A stretch of 64,000 nucleotides of DNA from DSCS01 sp035391585 (GTDB lineage Bacteria > Macinerneyibacteriota > Macinerneyibacteria > Macinerneyibacteriales > DSCS01), in the NCBI GenBank assembly GCA_964574875.1, contig CAZNOX010000008.1:13836-77835 (forward strand), given 5' to 3'. A model generated the notes under the pieces. It searched no databases. It saw only the letters and a list, made by a program, of their open reading frames with translations, and was not told where the DNA came from. Both the position numbers and the translations under genes were made by a program. Of this stretch, positions 15,687 through 23,829 are shown piece by piece (positions within the stretch are counted from its first letter, which is position 1; each line of letters begins with the position of its first letter).

Positions 15687-16195
15687 ACGGCCTGCTTTGA
15701 ATCGATGAGACGCTTCTTCAGGCCCAGAAGAAGCGCCAGGGCGATGGCCATGCTGGGGAGAAGGAACGTTCCGTTATACAGGACGGAATAGAGCCACACC
15801 GGTGTTCCTTCGGGCGCATAGGAGGCAAAAAAGACCACTCCCGAGAGGACATGAAAGAGAAAACGCACCACTCCCGCTGTGAGGACACCGGGAACCATCC
15901 AGCGCCCGGGGAAAAACCCCGCAAGGCCCAGAGCCGCAAATGCCAGGGGATAATCCAGAAGTCCCTGGAGAGGATGGACCACATACCCCCCCAGAAGGAT
16001 CTGGAGGGCACCGGCGAGGAATCCTGTGAGAAGGCCTGCCCGTCCGCCGTTTCTGAGTGCGAAAAGAAGCAGAGGGACGTTCTCCAGAGTCACAGACCCC
16101 CCCTGGGGCAGCTGCCATATTTTCAGATAGGAGAAGACGATGGTCAGGGCCACGGCAATGGCCCCTTCAGTGAGAAGAGAGGCTTTCCTTTTCAT
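15683..16195 (-). CDS. thiT: ThiT thiamine-binding S component of an ECF transporter
   Basis: 170 residues, about six membrane spans, with the ThiT pattern: GGSVTLENVPLLLFALRNG, RFLFHVLSG, VWLYSVLYNG. The aromatic, His and Asn residues that bind thiamine in characterised ThiT are present in these segments. It needs the shared EcfA/A'/T module, which is not in this window. It overlaps leuS and yjbQ by 4 nt on each side. There is no room for a TPP riboswitch directly upstream, so control must come from the leuS promoter or be absent. Confidence 0.9.
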   Translation of the reverse strand: MKRKASLLTEGAIAVALTIVFSYLKIWQLPQGGSVTLENVPLLLFALRNGGRAGLLTGFLAGALQILLGGYVVHPLQGLLDYPLAFAALGLAGFFPGRWMVPGVLTAGVVRFLFHVLSGVVFFASYAPEGTPVWLYSVLYNGTFLLPSMAIALALLLGLKKRLIDSKQAV

Positions 16196-18675
16196 TTCTC
16201 TCTCACCACGATATTGATCAGGCGTCCCGGGACCACAATAGTCTTCACCAGGGCCTTTCCTTCTGTGTGCCGGCGGATATTGTCCGATGCCAGGGCTGTT
16301 TTCTCGATCTCGTCTTTTCCCGCTTCCAGGGGGACTTGGATCTCGCCGCGGACTTTCCCGTTGACCTGAACCGCCATGGTGACCATATCCGCCACCAGTT
16401 TCTCCTCATCATACGACGGCCAGGCCTGGTTAAAGACAGAATCCTGTCCGCCGCTTCTCTCCCACAACTCCTCCATGACATGGGGCGCAAAAGGGGAGAG
16501 GAGCATGACCATGGTCCTGATGGTTTCCCGGAGCAGGGGCCTGTGGTGGCCCTCCCGCGGCTTCTCCTGGACATATTTATAGATCTCATTGTTCAGTTCC
16601 ATGATCTTGCTGATCGCTGTATTGAACCGAAAATCCTCTGTATCTTCAGTCACGCCCCTGATGGTCTGATGGAGTTTGCGTTCCAGGGCTTTTTCCATCT
16701 CTTCGAAAGGCTTGTTCTCTCCGGACTCGTCTTCGAAAATCCCCCGGCACCACTCCTCATCAGTCACAAGACGCCAGACCCTGTCCGCAAAGCGGTCGAT
16801 GGCCTTGATGGTCGAATCATCCCAGGGGCCGCCCACGGCATAATCGTAAGCAAACATGAGATACATCCGGAAGACATCCGTTCCGTATTCAGCGATATAA
16901 TCATCGGGGATCACCGTGTTTCCCCTTGATTTTGACATCTTGTTCCCGTCGCTTCCCAGGACGATCCCCTGATGACGCAGGCTGGTGAAGGGTTCTTCAA
17001 AATCAAGATGTCCCATATCCTTCAGAGCCATGGTCATGAACCGGGCATAAAGAAGATGCATGACAGCATGTTCAGGCCCGCCCACATACTTATCCACAGG
17101 GAGCCACTGGTTGATGAGATCCTTGTCGAAGGGCGCCTCTGTGTTGCCCGGATCGGGATAACGCAGGAAATACCAGGAGGAGTCCACAAAGGTATCCATG
17201 GTATCCACCTCCCTCTCCGCCTTGCCCCCGCAGACAGGGCATGTTGTCTGGCGGAACGTGGGGTGTTTGGCCAGGGGAGACTCTCCCGTGGGTTCGAAGA
17301 CCACATCGTAGGGCAGTTTCACCGGAAGCTCCTCTTCGGGGACAGGGACTTCTCCGCACACGGGACAATGGATAATGGGGATGGGAGCCCCCCAGTAGCG
17401 CTGACGGGAGACGAGCCAGTCCCGGAGCCGGTAATTGACTTTACGCCGCCCGAACCCTTTCTCTTCAGCCAGGGCGACGACCTCCCCTTTGAAAGTATCA
17501 CTTGCCATGCCGTTATAGGAGCCGGAATTCTCCATGATCCCCGCTTCGGTATAGGCTTCGGTCAATTGTCCCGAAAATCCTCCTTCAGGAGCGATCACGG
17601 TCTGCACCGGGAGCCCGAATTTCGCAGCAAACTCGAAATCTCTCTGGTCATGGGCGGGCACAGCCATCACAAGGCCTGTGCCGTATGTGAGAAGGACATA
17701 ATCGGAGACCCAGATGGGGATGCGCTTCCCGTTCACCGGGTTGACGGCATAGGCCCCGGTAAAGACCCCGCTTTTTTCTTTTGTGGTGGAGAGGCGGTCG
17801 ATCTCCGACTGATTCACCGCCCATTCACGGTATGACTCCACGTCATCGCGGTGCTCGTCTGTGACAAGATCGTCCAGAAGAGGATGTTCCGGGGCCATGA
17901 CAAGATAAGTGACCCCGTAAAGCGTGTCGGGACGGGTGGTAAAGACGGTAAACTGCTCCGTATGGCCTTCGATCGCAAAGACGATCTCCGCCCCTTCGGA
18001 ACGTCCGATCCAGTTCTTCTGCGCATGTTTGGTTCTTTCCGGCCAGTCGAGCCCGTCGATATTATTCAGCAGCCGGTCGGCATACTCCGTGATCTTGAAA
18101 AACCATTGTGTCAGATTTTTTCTTTTGACCTCCGCCCCGCAGCGCTCACAGGCCCCGTCCACCACCTGCTCATTGGCCAGGACGGTCTGACAGGAGGGGC
18201 ACCAGTTCACAGGAGCTTTTTTGCGATAGGCCAGTCCCTTATGGTAGAGCTGCAGAAAGATCCATTGTGTCCACTTGTAATACTCCGGATCACAGGTCAC
18301 GACCTCATAATCCCAGTCATACATGGCCCCGATCCTCTTCAGCTGGGCCTCCATGGTCTTGATATTGGCCAGTGTGGAATCCTGAGGATGTTTCCCGGTC
18401 TTGACGGCATAATTTTCAGCAGGAAGCCCGAAGGCATCGAACCCCATGGGTTCAAAGACATTGTACCCCTGCATACGTTTCATCCGTGCCCAGGAGTCGT
18501 CCGGCCCGTAATTATACCAATGGCCGATATGCAGTGTCGCCCCCGACGGATAACTGAACATGACCAGGTTGTAAAGCTTCCTGTCCGTTTTGTTAATATC
18601 GACTTTGTAGAGTTTTTTCTCTTCCCACTGCCTCTGCCATTTTTTTTCAATCTCCTGAAAGGGGAAAACACCCAT
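16192..18675 (-). CDS. leuS: Leucyl-tRNA synthetase
   Basis: 827 residues, a normal bacterial length. HIGH appears as TLHIGHWYNYGPDD near residue 50 and KMSKS as GNKMSKSRGN in the catalytic core, with a CP1 editing domain between and a C-terminal anticodon-binding region. It charges tRNA-Leu in the cytoplasm. The ATG follows GGAGGCGATGGAAT. A strong promoter lies 32 bp upstream and the leader is only about 25 nt, so there is no T-box. Confidence 0.98.
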   Translation of the reverse strand: MGVFPFQEIEKKWQRQWEEKKLYKVDINKTDRKLYNLVMFSYPSGATLHIGHWYNYGPDDSWARMKRMQGYNVFEPMGFDAFGLPAENYAVKTGKHPQDSTLANIKTMEAQLKRIGAMYDWDYEVVTCDPEYYKWTQWIFLQLYHKGLAYRKKAPVNWCPSCQTVLANEQVVDGACERCGAEVKRKNLTQWFFKITEYADRLLNNIDGLDWPERTKHAQKNWIGRSEGAEIVFAIEGHTEQFTVFTTRPDTLYGVTYLVMAPEHPLLDDLVTDEHRDDVESYREWAVNQSEIDRLSTTKEKSGVFTGAYAVNPVNGKRIPIWVSDYVLLTYGTGLVMAVPAHDQRDFEFAAKFGLPVQTVIAPEGGFSGQLTEAYTEAGIMENSGSYNGMASDTFKGEVVALAEEKGFGRRKVNYRLRDWLVSRQRYWGAPIPIIHCPVCGEVPVPEEELPVKLPYDVVFEPTGESPLAKHPTFRQTTCPVCGGKAEREVDTMDTFVDSSWYFLRYPDPGNTEAPFDKDLINQWLPVDKYVGGPEHAVMHLLYARFMTMALKDMGHLDFEEPFTSLRHQGIVLGSDGNKMSKSRGNTVIPDDYIAEYGTDVFRMYLMFAYDYAVGGPWDDSTIKAIDRFADRVWRLVTDEEWCRGIFEDESGENKPFEEMEKALERKLHQTIRGVTEDTEDFRFNTAISKIMELNNEIYKYVQEKPREGHHRPLLRETIRTMVMLLSPFAPHVMEELWERSGGQDSVFNQAWPSYDEEKLVADMVTMAVQVNGKVRGEIQVPLEAGKDEIEKTALASDNIRRHTEGKALVKTIVVPGRLINIVVREK

Positions 18676-18706
18676 ATTCCATCGCCTCCGCTTCTTTTTT
18701 TTGTGT

Positions 18707-18734
18707 ATTATAAGCGGGAAATGGAAAAATTCAA
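18707..18734 (-). promoter_or_regulatory. Promoter of leuS-thiT-yjbQ
   Basis: Minus-strand TTGAAT (18729-18734), 16-bp spacer, TATAAT (18707-18712). The predicted +1 is near 18700, about 25 nt before the leuS ATG. Confidence 0.75.
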
Positions 18735-18754
18735 TCTCTTATTTAGAGAGAGAA

Positions 18755-18776
18755 GGCAGGGAAGACCTTCCCTGCC
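18755..18776 (-). terminator. Terminator of the DUF2089-DUF4097-SHOCT operon
   Basis: A perfect 9-bp stem GGCAGGGAA/TTCCCTGCC with a 4-nt loop, 22 bp after the last gene. On the minus strand it is followed by a TTCTCTCTCT tract rather than pure T. Confidence 0.7.
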
Positions 18777-18798
18777 TTTCACAGAAACACTCTTTTAT

Positions 18799-19197
18799 TC
18801 AGCTCTTCTGCTTATCCACGAAGATCCTGACGGTGTCTCCGTCGCTGCTTTCGATATTCACCAGGTCCTCATCAATGGAGTCCAGCCCTTCATCAAGGCT
18901 CTCCAGGAGGACATTGAGATCGATCCCTTCAGCACTCATCTGCTCCGAGGCCTGTTTGGGAATCATGCCCTTGATCATCGAAGCCAGTTTCAGGGGAACG
19001 GCGATGCGGACTTTATCACCGTCGTTTGAATCGATCTCGATACGCAGTTTTCCTTTCAGGGCTTTGCCTGAAGCCGGCACCACGGCCTGCTTCGGCTTGT
19101 CTCCGTCTGTACCCAGAGCATTGAGCAGCCTCTCGGCTTCATCGACTGAGATCTTCCCTTTTTTCACCATCTCAAGTATTTTTTTCTTTTCATCCAT
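18799..19197 (-). CDS. SHOCT-like domain protein
   Basis: 132 residues. The N-terminus (about 1-28) is a short helical hairpin of SHOCT/YvlB type, ILEMVKKGKISVDEAERLL. The rest is an alpha/beta domain with repeated GDxVRI strands and no known catalytic motif. Cytoplasmic, no signal. It is the last gene of a four-gene operon in which the DUF2089 and DUF4097 proteins carry the same short module at their C-termini, so the module may mediate assembly. A function cannot be assigned. Confidence 0.75.
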   Translation of the reverse strand: MDEKKKILEMVKKGKISVDEAERLLNALGTDGDKPKQAVVPASGKALKGKLRIEIDSNDGDKVRIAVPLKLASMIKGMIPKQASEQMSAEGIDLNVLLESLDEGLDSIDEDLVNIESSDGDTVRIFVDKQKS

Positions 19198-19207
19198 GAG
19201 GTCCTCC

Positions 19208-19633
19208 TTACAATTTAATCAGAACCATTTGCCTGTTATTGACTTTCACATCGATCTCGATGACATCCTTCAGATGCAGCACCGGCAGTTTTTTGATCAG
19301 AAGCACAAGATCCGCGATGAGCAGGAAAAAGGGCTTGAAGAGAGAGTATTGAATAGCGACCTCCTCCTGATCCAGGGAAAACCGCGAAAAGAGAGAGAGC
19401 GTGGGCAGCGTGACTCCGGCTAAACGAAGCACGTAGAAGGCTGTCTCTGCAATAAGAAAGATCTTAAACGCTATCTCCGCCCATCCTGAAAAAGAGAGGA
19501 CAACGGTCCAGAGGATATAGCCGAGAGTGAGGACTGTCAGCGTCATGATCACCTGGATCGCCTTTCTCTTAAAGATGAGGCCTTTGGCGAAATAAAAGGG
19601 AAGATACAAAATAAAAAAAAGCCATCCTGCCAT
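19208..19633 (-). CDS. Small integral membrane protein of unknown function
   Basis: 141 residues with three to four predicted membrane spans (about 1-18, 25-50, 55-75, 97-112), then a soluble C-terminal tail rich in alternating I, V and K. I do not recognise the family. It lies 2 bp after the DUF4097 gene and 10 bp before the SHOCT-like gene. It would be the membrane partner of an otherwise soluble operon. Confidence 0.7.
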   Translation of the reverse strand: MAGWLFFILYLPFYFAKGLIFKRKAIQVIMTLTVLTLGYILWTVVLSFSGWAEIAFKIFLIAETAFYVLRLAGVTLPTLSLFSRFSLDQEEVAIQYSLFKPFFLLIADLVLLIKKLPVLHLKDVIEIDVKVNNRQMVLIKL

Positions 19634-19635
19634 AA

Positions 19636-20532
19636 CTACTCCTTCAGGGCCCGGATCAGTTTCTCGGCTTGTTCAGCCGTGATACGGCCCTCATCCAGCA
19701 TATTCAGCACCATGTCCACATTCATCCCCGCAGCGCTCTCTTTTTTCCGGACCTCCACCTGAGGCCCCTCCCCGCGTTGAAAAGGGAATGTCTTCAGGAG
19801 TTTCATCACGGAGAAGATCCCTTTCCCGCCCATGGCATTCTCCACACGGGCTGTCTTCTTTTTCTCGTCGGGAACAGCGCCCTCGATCGTCACATCACCG
19901 CTCACAGATGAGGCCGTGACCGCCTGATCCCCTTCATAATGGAGAGCATTGAGGTGGATATCCCCTGAGACAGTGACCGCCCGCAGAGGCTGGGCCGGGG
20001 CGAAATCACCCGTGACTGAAATATCACCGGCCACTGTCTTGCAGTTCATTCCCGTAAGACGTCCGCCTCTGACAACGATGTCTCCGTTCACCGTGACAGC
20101 AGATAAGGCCCCGTTCATCTCGTTGATGACAAGATCCCCTTTGACCACACGGGCCGAAAGGTCTCCGTCCAGAGTCTTGCGGAAGACCAGGTCTCCCATT
20201 CTGATCTCCGCCTTTCCTGTGAAGATAAACGGATCTTCGATGATGCAATCCCCTTTGTCCAGGCGGATCGCCCCTTCAACGGGGAGATCGGGAAGAGAGA
20301 GGACCAGGTCGCTGGCCCCTTTCGTCCCCATTCCAAGCCCGGTCTTCCTCTCCCGGATCTTTAAGCCCTCTTTGTCGGAGTAATCCACATCGATAAAGGC
20401 CTCCAGGGCTCCTTTTCGGAGATCGGGAAACTCGACGTCAACAGCCTTTCCCTTCCCTTTTTTAATGATGATATCCCCCATAAGAAGAGAGATATCCAGA
20501 GCAAGGCTTTTCCCTTTAACGGCATATTCCAT
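19636..20532 (-). CDS. DUF4097 beta-repeat protein with C-terminal SHOCT-like hairpin
   Basis: 298 residues. Residues 1-220 are a parallel-beta, adhesin-like fold with the DUF4097 rhythm, repeated segments such as VKGDLVINEMNGALSAVTVNGD. No signal peptide is present, so it is cytoplasmic or faces the membrane from inside. The last 30 residues (LNMLDEGRITAEQAEKLI) match the helical module of its operon partners. In Bacillus the related YvlB sits in an operon linked to membrane stress; that parallel is the only functional hint. Confidence 0.8.
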   Translation of the reverse strand: MEYAVKGKSLALDISLLMGDIIIKKGKGKAVDVEFPDLRKGALEAFIDVDYSDKEGLKIRERKTGLGMGTKGASDLVLSLPDLPVEGAIRLDKGDCIIEDPFIFTGKAEIRMGDLVFRKTLDGDLSARVVKGDLVINEMNGALSAVTVNGDIVVRGGRLTGMNCKTVAGDISVTGDFAPAQPLRAVTVSGDIHLNALHYEGDQAVTASSVSGDVTIEGAVPDEKKKTARVENAMGGKGIFSVMKLLKTFPFQRGEGPQVEVRKKESAAGMNVDMVLNMLDEGRITAEQAEKLIRALKE

Positions 20533-20540
20533 AACGCCTC

Positions 20541-20897
20541 CTATTCCTCAAGCTTTTTCATGGCTTCTTCAAAGGTGATCTCTCCCTTGTCGAGCAGTTC
20601 CAGGACTTCCGTCTTCTCGTCCTGGGAAAGGCGGTCTCCTCCCTGTCCGAGATGCAGCTCTTCCTTGGCTCTTTTCAGGAGGTTTTTGACTTTGGGATAG
20701 GAGCAGTTCATGAGTCGCTCCACCTGCTTGATATTCCCTTCTGCATAAATAAAGACCTTGATGAAATCCATGATATCCTGTGAGACTGCGCATCCTGTAT
20801 CAGGCACGAACCGTCCGGTGAGGGAGGTTCCGCAATTTTCACAATGGAGAGCAGTCACAAACAATTTTTCTGAACAAACGGGACACTTGTTTATCAT
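20541..20897 (-). CDS. DUF2089 zinc-ribbon/HTH-like regulator candidate
   Basis: 118 residues from ATG 20897, which has GGAGG four bases upstream; a longer TTG start would give an unlikely hydrophobic extension across the promoter. A zinc ribbon (CPVC, then CENC) is followed by a helix-turn-helix-like stretch (IKQVERLMNCSYPKVKNLL) and a C-terminal SHOCT-like hairpin (VLELLDKGEITFEEAMKKL). The combination suggests a DNA-binding regulator. It heads the operon, and an inverted repeat overlaps its promoter, consistent with autoregulation. Confidence 0.8.
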   Translation of the reverse strand: MINKCPVCSEKLFVTALHCENCGTSLTGRFVPDTGCAVSQDIMDFIKVFIYAEGNIKQVERLMNCSYPKVKNLLKRAKEELHLGQGGDRLSQDEKTEVLELLDKGEITFEEAMKKLEE

Positions 20898-20911
20898 GTT
20901 CCCTCCTTTCA

Positions 20912-20936
20912 TTAATATTATGAATACCAATATTAA
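20912..20936. promoter_or_regulatory. Candidate operator: perfect inverted repeat over the -10 of the DUF2089 operon
   Basis: TTAATATT (20912-20919) and AATATTAA (20929-20936) form a perfect 8-bp inverted repeat with a 9-bp gap. It covers part of the -10 and of the spacer. Binding there would block RNA polymerase. Confidence 0.5.
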
Positions 20937-20945
20937 CATTGTCAA
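20917..20945 (-). promoter_or_regulatory. Promoter of the DUF2089-DUF4097 operon
   Basis: TTGACA (20940-20945), 17-bp spacer, CATAAT (20917-20922) on the minus strand. The predicted +1 is near 20910 and the leader is about 13 nt, including the ribosome site. Confidence 0.75.
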
Positions 20946-20993
20946 TATAAAAGACAAATAAAGTTTATCTTTTGTTTCAGAAAAATAAAAAAA

Positions 20994-21010
20994 GGGGGGC
21001 AGAGCCCCCC
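20994..21010 (-). terminator. Terminator after the OMP gene
   Basis: A 7-bp GC stem (GGGGGGC/GCCCCCC, loop AGA) followed on the minus strand by seven Ts. The same 17-nt sequence recurs at 57700-57716. Confidence 0.9.
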
Positions 21011-21035
21011 TGACAGAAAGGAAAAAGACGAGAGG

Positions 21036-21665
21036 TCAGAAATTCAGCCGGACACCGGCGTCTACGGAGACGGCTTTGATCCCGTCATTCATGGCCGAGT
21101 CATCCACTTTGAGCATGTGATACTTGGCTCCTACCCTGAAGGAGAGGGGAAGCATGGGCAGCCCCATCTTCACTCCTGCACCCAGAAAACCGCCCCAGCG
21201 TGATTTGGACTCATCATACAGGAGAGTCCCGCTCCCCTCCTCCTTAACAGTCACCTTACTTTTGTAGAGTCCGTAGCCGGCATGGGCGTAAAGAGGAAGA
21301 ATAGGCGGGTCCACCATGATCTCCAGGCAGACCGGAGTCGTGGAAAACTCAATATCGAGATCATCCACGGCTGCCGAGATCTCATCCTGCAGTTCTCCGG
21401 AGAGGTCGGCAAACTGGACAGCCTGGTTGTCGTTCAGGCTGATCCTGTCGATACTCAGGCCCACCTTCACCATGGGGAAGACGGCTTTTCTTAACGATCC
21501 GCCGATGAGAAAACCGTTTCCGAACATGCTTTTGGCCTCTTCAGGGGAAAGAGTCATATAGCCCCCTGCACGGACTTCGACCTGCAGGCCCAGAGAAGGC
21601 CCCAGGGCCAGGGCAGAAAGGCTCATGCTCAGGAAAAGCGCCAGGATCACAATTATTTTTTTCAT
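21036..21665 (-). CDS. Predicted outer-membrane beta-barrel protein
   Basis: 209 residues. The signal peptide is MKKIIVILALFLSMSLSALA. Alternating amphipathic strands follow, and the chain ends in VDAGVRLNF with a terminal phenylalanine, as in BAM-targeted barrels. No known family is certain; it resembles small OmpW/OmpA-like eight-stranded barrels. ATG 21665 is chosen because GGAGG is 9 nt upstream, whereas the ATG nine bases earlier touches the GGAGG. It is the last gene of DUF2225-HIT-fba-OMP and supports a diderm cell envelope. Confidence 0.8.
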   Translation of the reverse strand: MKKIIVILALFLSMSLSALALGPSLGLQVEVRAGGYMTLSPEEAKSMFGNGFLIGGSLRKAVFPMVKVGLSIDRISLNDNQAVQFADLSGELQDEISAAVDDLDIEFSTTPVCLEIMVDPPILPLYAHAGYGLYKSKVTVKEEGSGTLLYDESKSRWGGFLGAGVKMGLPMLPLSFRVGAKYHMLKVDDSAMNDGIKAVSVDAGVRLNF

Positions 21666-21679
21666 GAGTCTCATCCTCC

Positions 21680-22612
21680 TTATCCGATCTTCCCGTCACT
21701 GCCCAGAATGGTGATCTTCCGTTTCACCATCTCTTTGATGGCCTCCCGGGCCGGGCCGAGATATTTTCTGGGATCGAAATTTTCGGGATCTTCTGTGAGT
21801 TCTTTCCGGATCACGCCGGTCATGGCCAGGCGAAGGTCTGTATCGATATTCACTTTACAGACTCCGTATTTCACCGCTTGAGAGATCATCTCTTCGGGGA
21901 CTCCCCGGGCCCCGGGCAAAGCCCCGCCGTAGCGGTTGCACAGCTCCACAAACTCCGGGATGACCGTGGACGCCCCGTGAAGGACCAGGGGAAATCCTTT
22001 GAGTTTTTCCGTGATGACCTCCAGGCGTTCAAAATCGAGAGAGGGTTCCCCTTTGAATTTATAAGCCCCGTGTGACGTCCCGATGGCGATGGCCAGGGAA
22101 TCGACACCTGTCTTTTCCACAAACTCCACAGCCTGATCCGGGTCGGTGTAGCTGGATTCCTTCTCCGAGACACGGACATGCTCCTCGACTCCGGCCAGCC
22201 TGCCCAGCTCGGCTTCCACCACCACGCCGCGGGGACGGGCATATTCCACGACCCTTGTGGTCAGCGCAATATTCTCTTCAAAGGGCAGATGCGAGCCGTC
22301 GATCATCACCGACGTGAACCCGCCGTCAATACAACTCTGACAGAGTTCAAAAGAATCCCCGTGATCCAGATGAAGGACGATGGGCAGCTCTTTGTTGATC
22401 TCCAGGGCCGCCTGGACCAGGTGGACCAGATACTCATGCCTGGCATATTTCCGGGCTCCCTTGGAAACCTGAAGGATCAGGGGAGAACGCATCTCGGATG
22501 CGGCTTCACAGATCCCCTGGATGATCTCCATGTTATTGACATTGAATGCTCCCACGGCATAACCCTTCTTGTAGGCATCCCGGAACATCTCCTGACTTGT
22601 CACAAGTGCCAT
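21680..22612 (-). CDS. fba: Class II fructose-bisphosphate aldolase
   Basis: 310 residues. The zinc-binding and active-site segment HLDHGDS and the later GTSHGAYKF and HGAS motifs identify a class II aldolase, which splits or forms fructose 1,6-bisphosphate in glycolysis and gluconeogenesis. Start ATG with GGAGG 6 nt upstream. It lies 15 bp after HIT and 14 bp before the OMP gene. Tagatose-bisphosphate aldolases share the fold, but the sequence reads as the common FBA type. Confidence 0.95.
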   Translation of the reverse strand: MALVTSQEMFRDAYKKGYAVGAFNVNNMEIIQGICEAASEMRSPLILQVSKGARKYARHEYLVHLVQAALEINKELPIVLHLDHGDSFELCQSCIDGGFTSVMIDGSHLPFEENIALTTRVVEYARPRGVVVEAELGRLAGVEEHVRVSEKESSYTDPDQAVEFVEKTGVDSLAIAIGTSHGAYKFKGEPSLDFERLEVITEKLKGFPLVLHGASTVIPEFVELCNRYGGALPGARGVPEEMISQAVKYGVCKVNIDTDLRLAMTGVIRKELTEDPENFDPRKYLGPAREAIKEMVKRKITILGSDGKIG

Positions 22613-22627
22613 GACAAACCTCCTTCT

Positions 22628-23131
22628 TTAAACGTGAAAAGCCTTTTTCAGTTTTTTGACAGTCTCAGCGGGGTTTTCAATATAGATCTTGGCACCCCCG
22701 ATGATATCCATGAATCCCAGTTCCCCCTTGTCGCGGGGAACCACATGGAGATGAAGATGCTCTATACTGGCGCCGCTGGCTTTTCCGATATTATACCCGA
22801 TGTTGAATCCTTCACAGTGATAAAGGTGTTCAATGATATCCATGCTCTTATTACGGATCCTGATGAAAGCCGCCTCCTCTTCAGATGTCAGTTCCCGCAG
22901 ATCGGTGATATGGCGCTCGGGAAAGATCATGATATGGCCGGGGTTATAAGGATAGAGGTTCACCGTCACGATAAAACCGTCTTCCCTGTAGACATCGAGT
23001 TTCGCCACGTCAGGATCATGATCGCGGACAGCGCAGAGGATGCACTTCTCTTTTTGAGCCTCCCCTGACCGGCGCTTACGGATATAGTCTCCTTTGTCCG
23101 GGGGATAGAGGTGTTTTTTGTAGAGGCCCAT
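22628..23131 (-). CDS. HIT-family hydrolase/phosphorylase
   Basis: 167 residues with the histidine triad EHLHLHVVPR and the HIT helix-strand core. An N-terminal extension has CILC, which may bind zinc with downstream residues, as in Ap4A-phosphorylase-like HIT proteins. It acts on nucleotide substrates in the cytoplasm; the exact substrate cannot be read. Between the DUF2225 gene (9 bp) and fba (15 bp). Confidence 0.92.
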   Translation of the reverse strand: MGLYKKHLYPPDKGDYIRKRRSGEAQKEKCILCAVRDHDPDVAKLDVYREDGFIVTVNLYPYNPGHIMIFPERHITDLRELTSEEEAAFIRIRNKSMDIIEHLYHCEGFNIGYNIGKASGASIEHLHLHVVPRDKGELGFMDIIGGAKIYIENPAETVKKLKKAFHV

Positions 23132-23140
23132 GGTCTCTCA

Positions 23141-23779
23141 CTACCCTTCGTTTTTATGCCCCTTGAGAAAGTCAAGGGCGAATTTGATCTGTTTATCATA
23201 TTGTGTGGGGATCATCTTGATCCGCATCATCCGGGCAAACTGAAATGCCGCTTCCTCCATATTGCCCTGCTCATAGTAGATGGTCCCGGCCAGGTAGAGG
23301 GCGATGAAGAGCTCTTCAGATTCTCCGGTCTCCGCATAGATCTGTTCCGCCAGTCCCAGGATCCGCTGTGAGCTTTTCCGGATCCACTCTTTTTTCTTCA
23401 TCTCCTTGGCTGTCCAGTATGATTTCAGAAAATAATCCATGAGCGAGACGCCCTTTTCTCCCAGGATCTCCCCGATCTCACCGGCCCTGTAAAACCTGTA
23501 AGGCAGGACCGCCGGGCTCTTTTTCGGAAGCTCCATCACCGATGCGATGACTTCAGGCTCCAGAGAGACGCTGTTCTTTCCGAAAGAGAAGCGGTTGTCA
23601 TAACCGGAATAATGACAGGCGGGACAGAACCAGATGAAATACTTAAGAAGGTCTTCGCCGTTTTCAAAAAGCGGTTTGAAATCCAGGCCGTAGCCCTCCA
23701 CGTGATATTCTGACAGAACCTGTCCTTTAAACGATTTGCCGCACACGGGGCAGCTGACGGGAACCGAGAAGAGCTTCAT
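23141..23779 (-). CDS. DUF2225 zinc-ribbon protein
   Basis: 212 residues. The N-terminus carries CPVCGKSF and later FCPACHYSGYDNRF, the two CxxC pairs typical of DUF2225. The C-terminal half is helical and TPR-like (LYLAGTIYYEQGNMEEAAFQFARM). The function of the family is unknown. The ATG lies exactly 7 nt after the last base of a TATAAT box and has no ribosome site, so the mRNA is probably leaderless. First gene of DUF2225-HIT-fba-OMP. Confidence 0.85.
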   Translation of the reverse strand: MKLFSVPVSCPVCGKSFKGQVLSEYHVEGYGLDFKPLFENGEDLLKYFIWFCPACHYSGYDNRFSFGKNSVSLEPEVIASVMELPKKSPAVLPYRFYRAGEIGEILGEKGVSLMDYFLKSYWTAKEMKKKEWIRKSSQRILGLAEQIYAETGESEELFIALYLAGTIYYEQGNMEEAAFQFARMMRIKMIPTQYDKQIKFALDFLKGHKNEG

Positions 23780-23785
23780 ATGTCC

Positions 23786-23813
23786 ATTATATCAAAGCAG
23801 GACACTTTTACAA
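23786..23813 (-). promoter_or_regulatory. Promoter placing +1 at the DUF2225 start codon
   Basis: Minus-strand TTGTAA (23808-23813), 16-bp spacer, TATAAT (23786-23791). The A of the ATG at 23779 is 7 nt downstream of the -10, the usual transcription start distance. Confidence 0.7.
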
Positions 23814-23829
23814 GGCAAAGAATGGAGCT

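Noticed and set aside
16192..16200. TPP riboswitch for thiT
   Set aside because: thiT overlaps leuS, and the region before it is leuS coding sequence with no THI-box features.
18676..18706. T-box leader for leuS
   Set aside because: The leader from the clear promoter is about 25 nt, far too short for a T-box.
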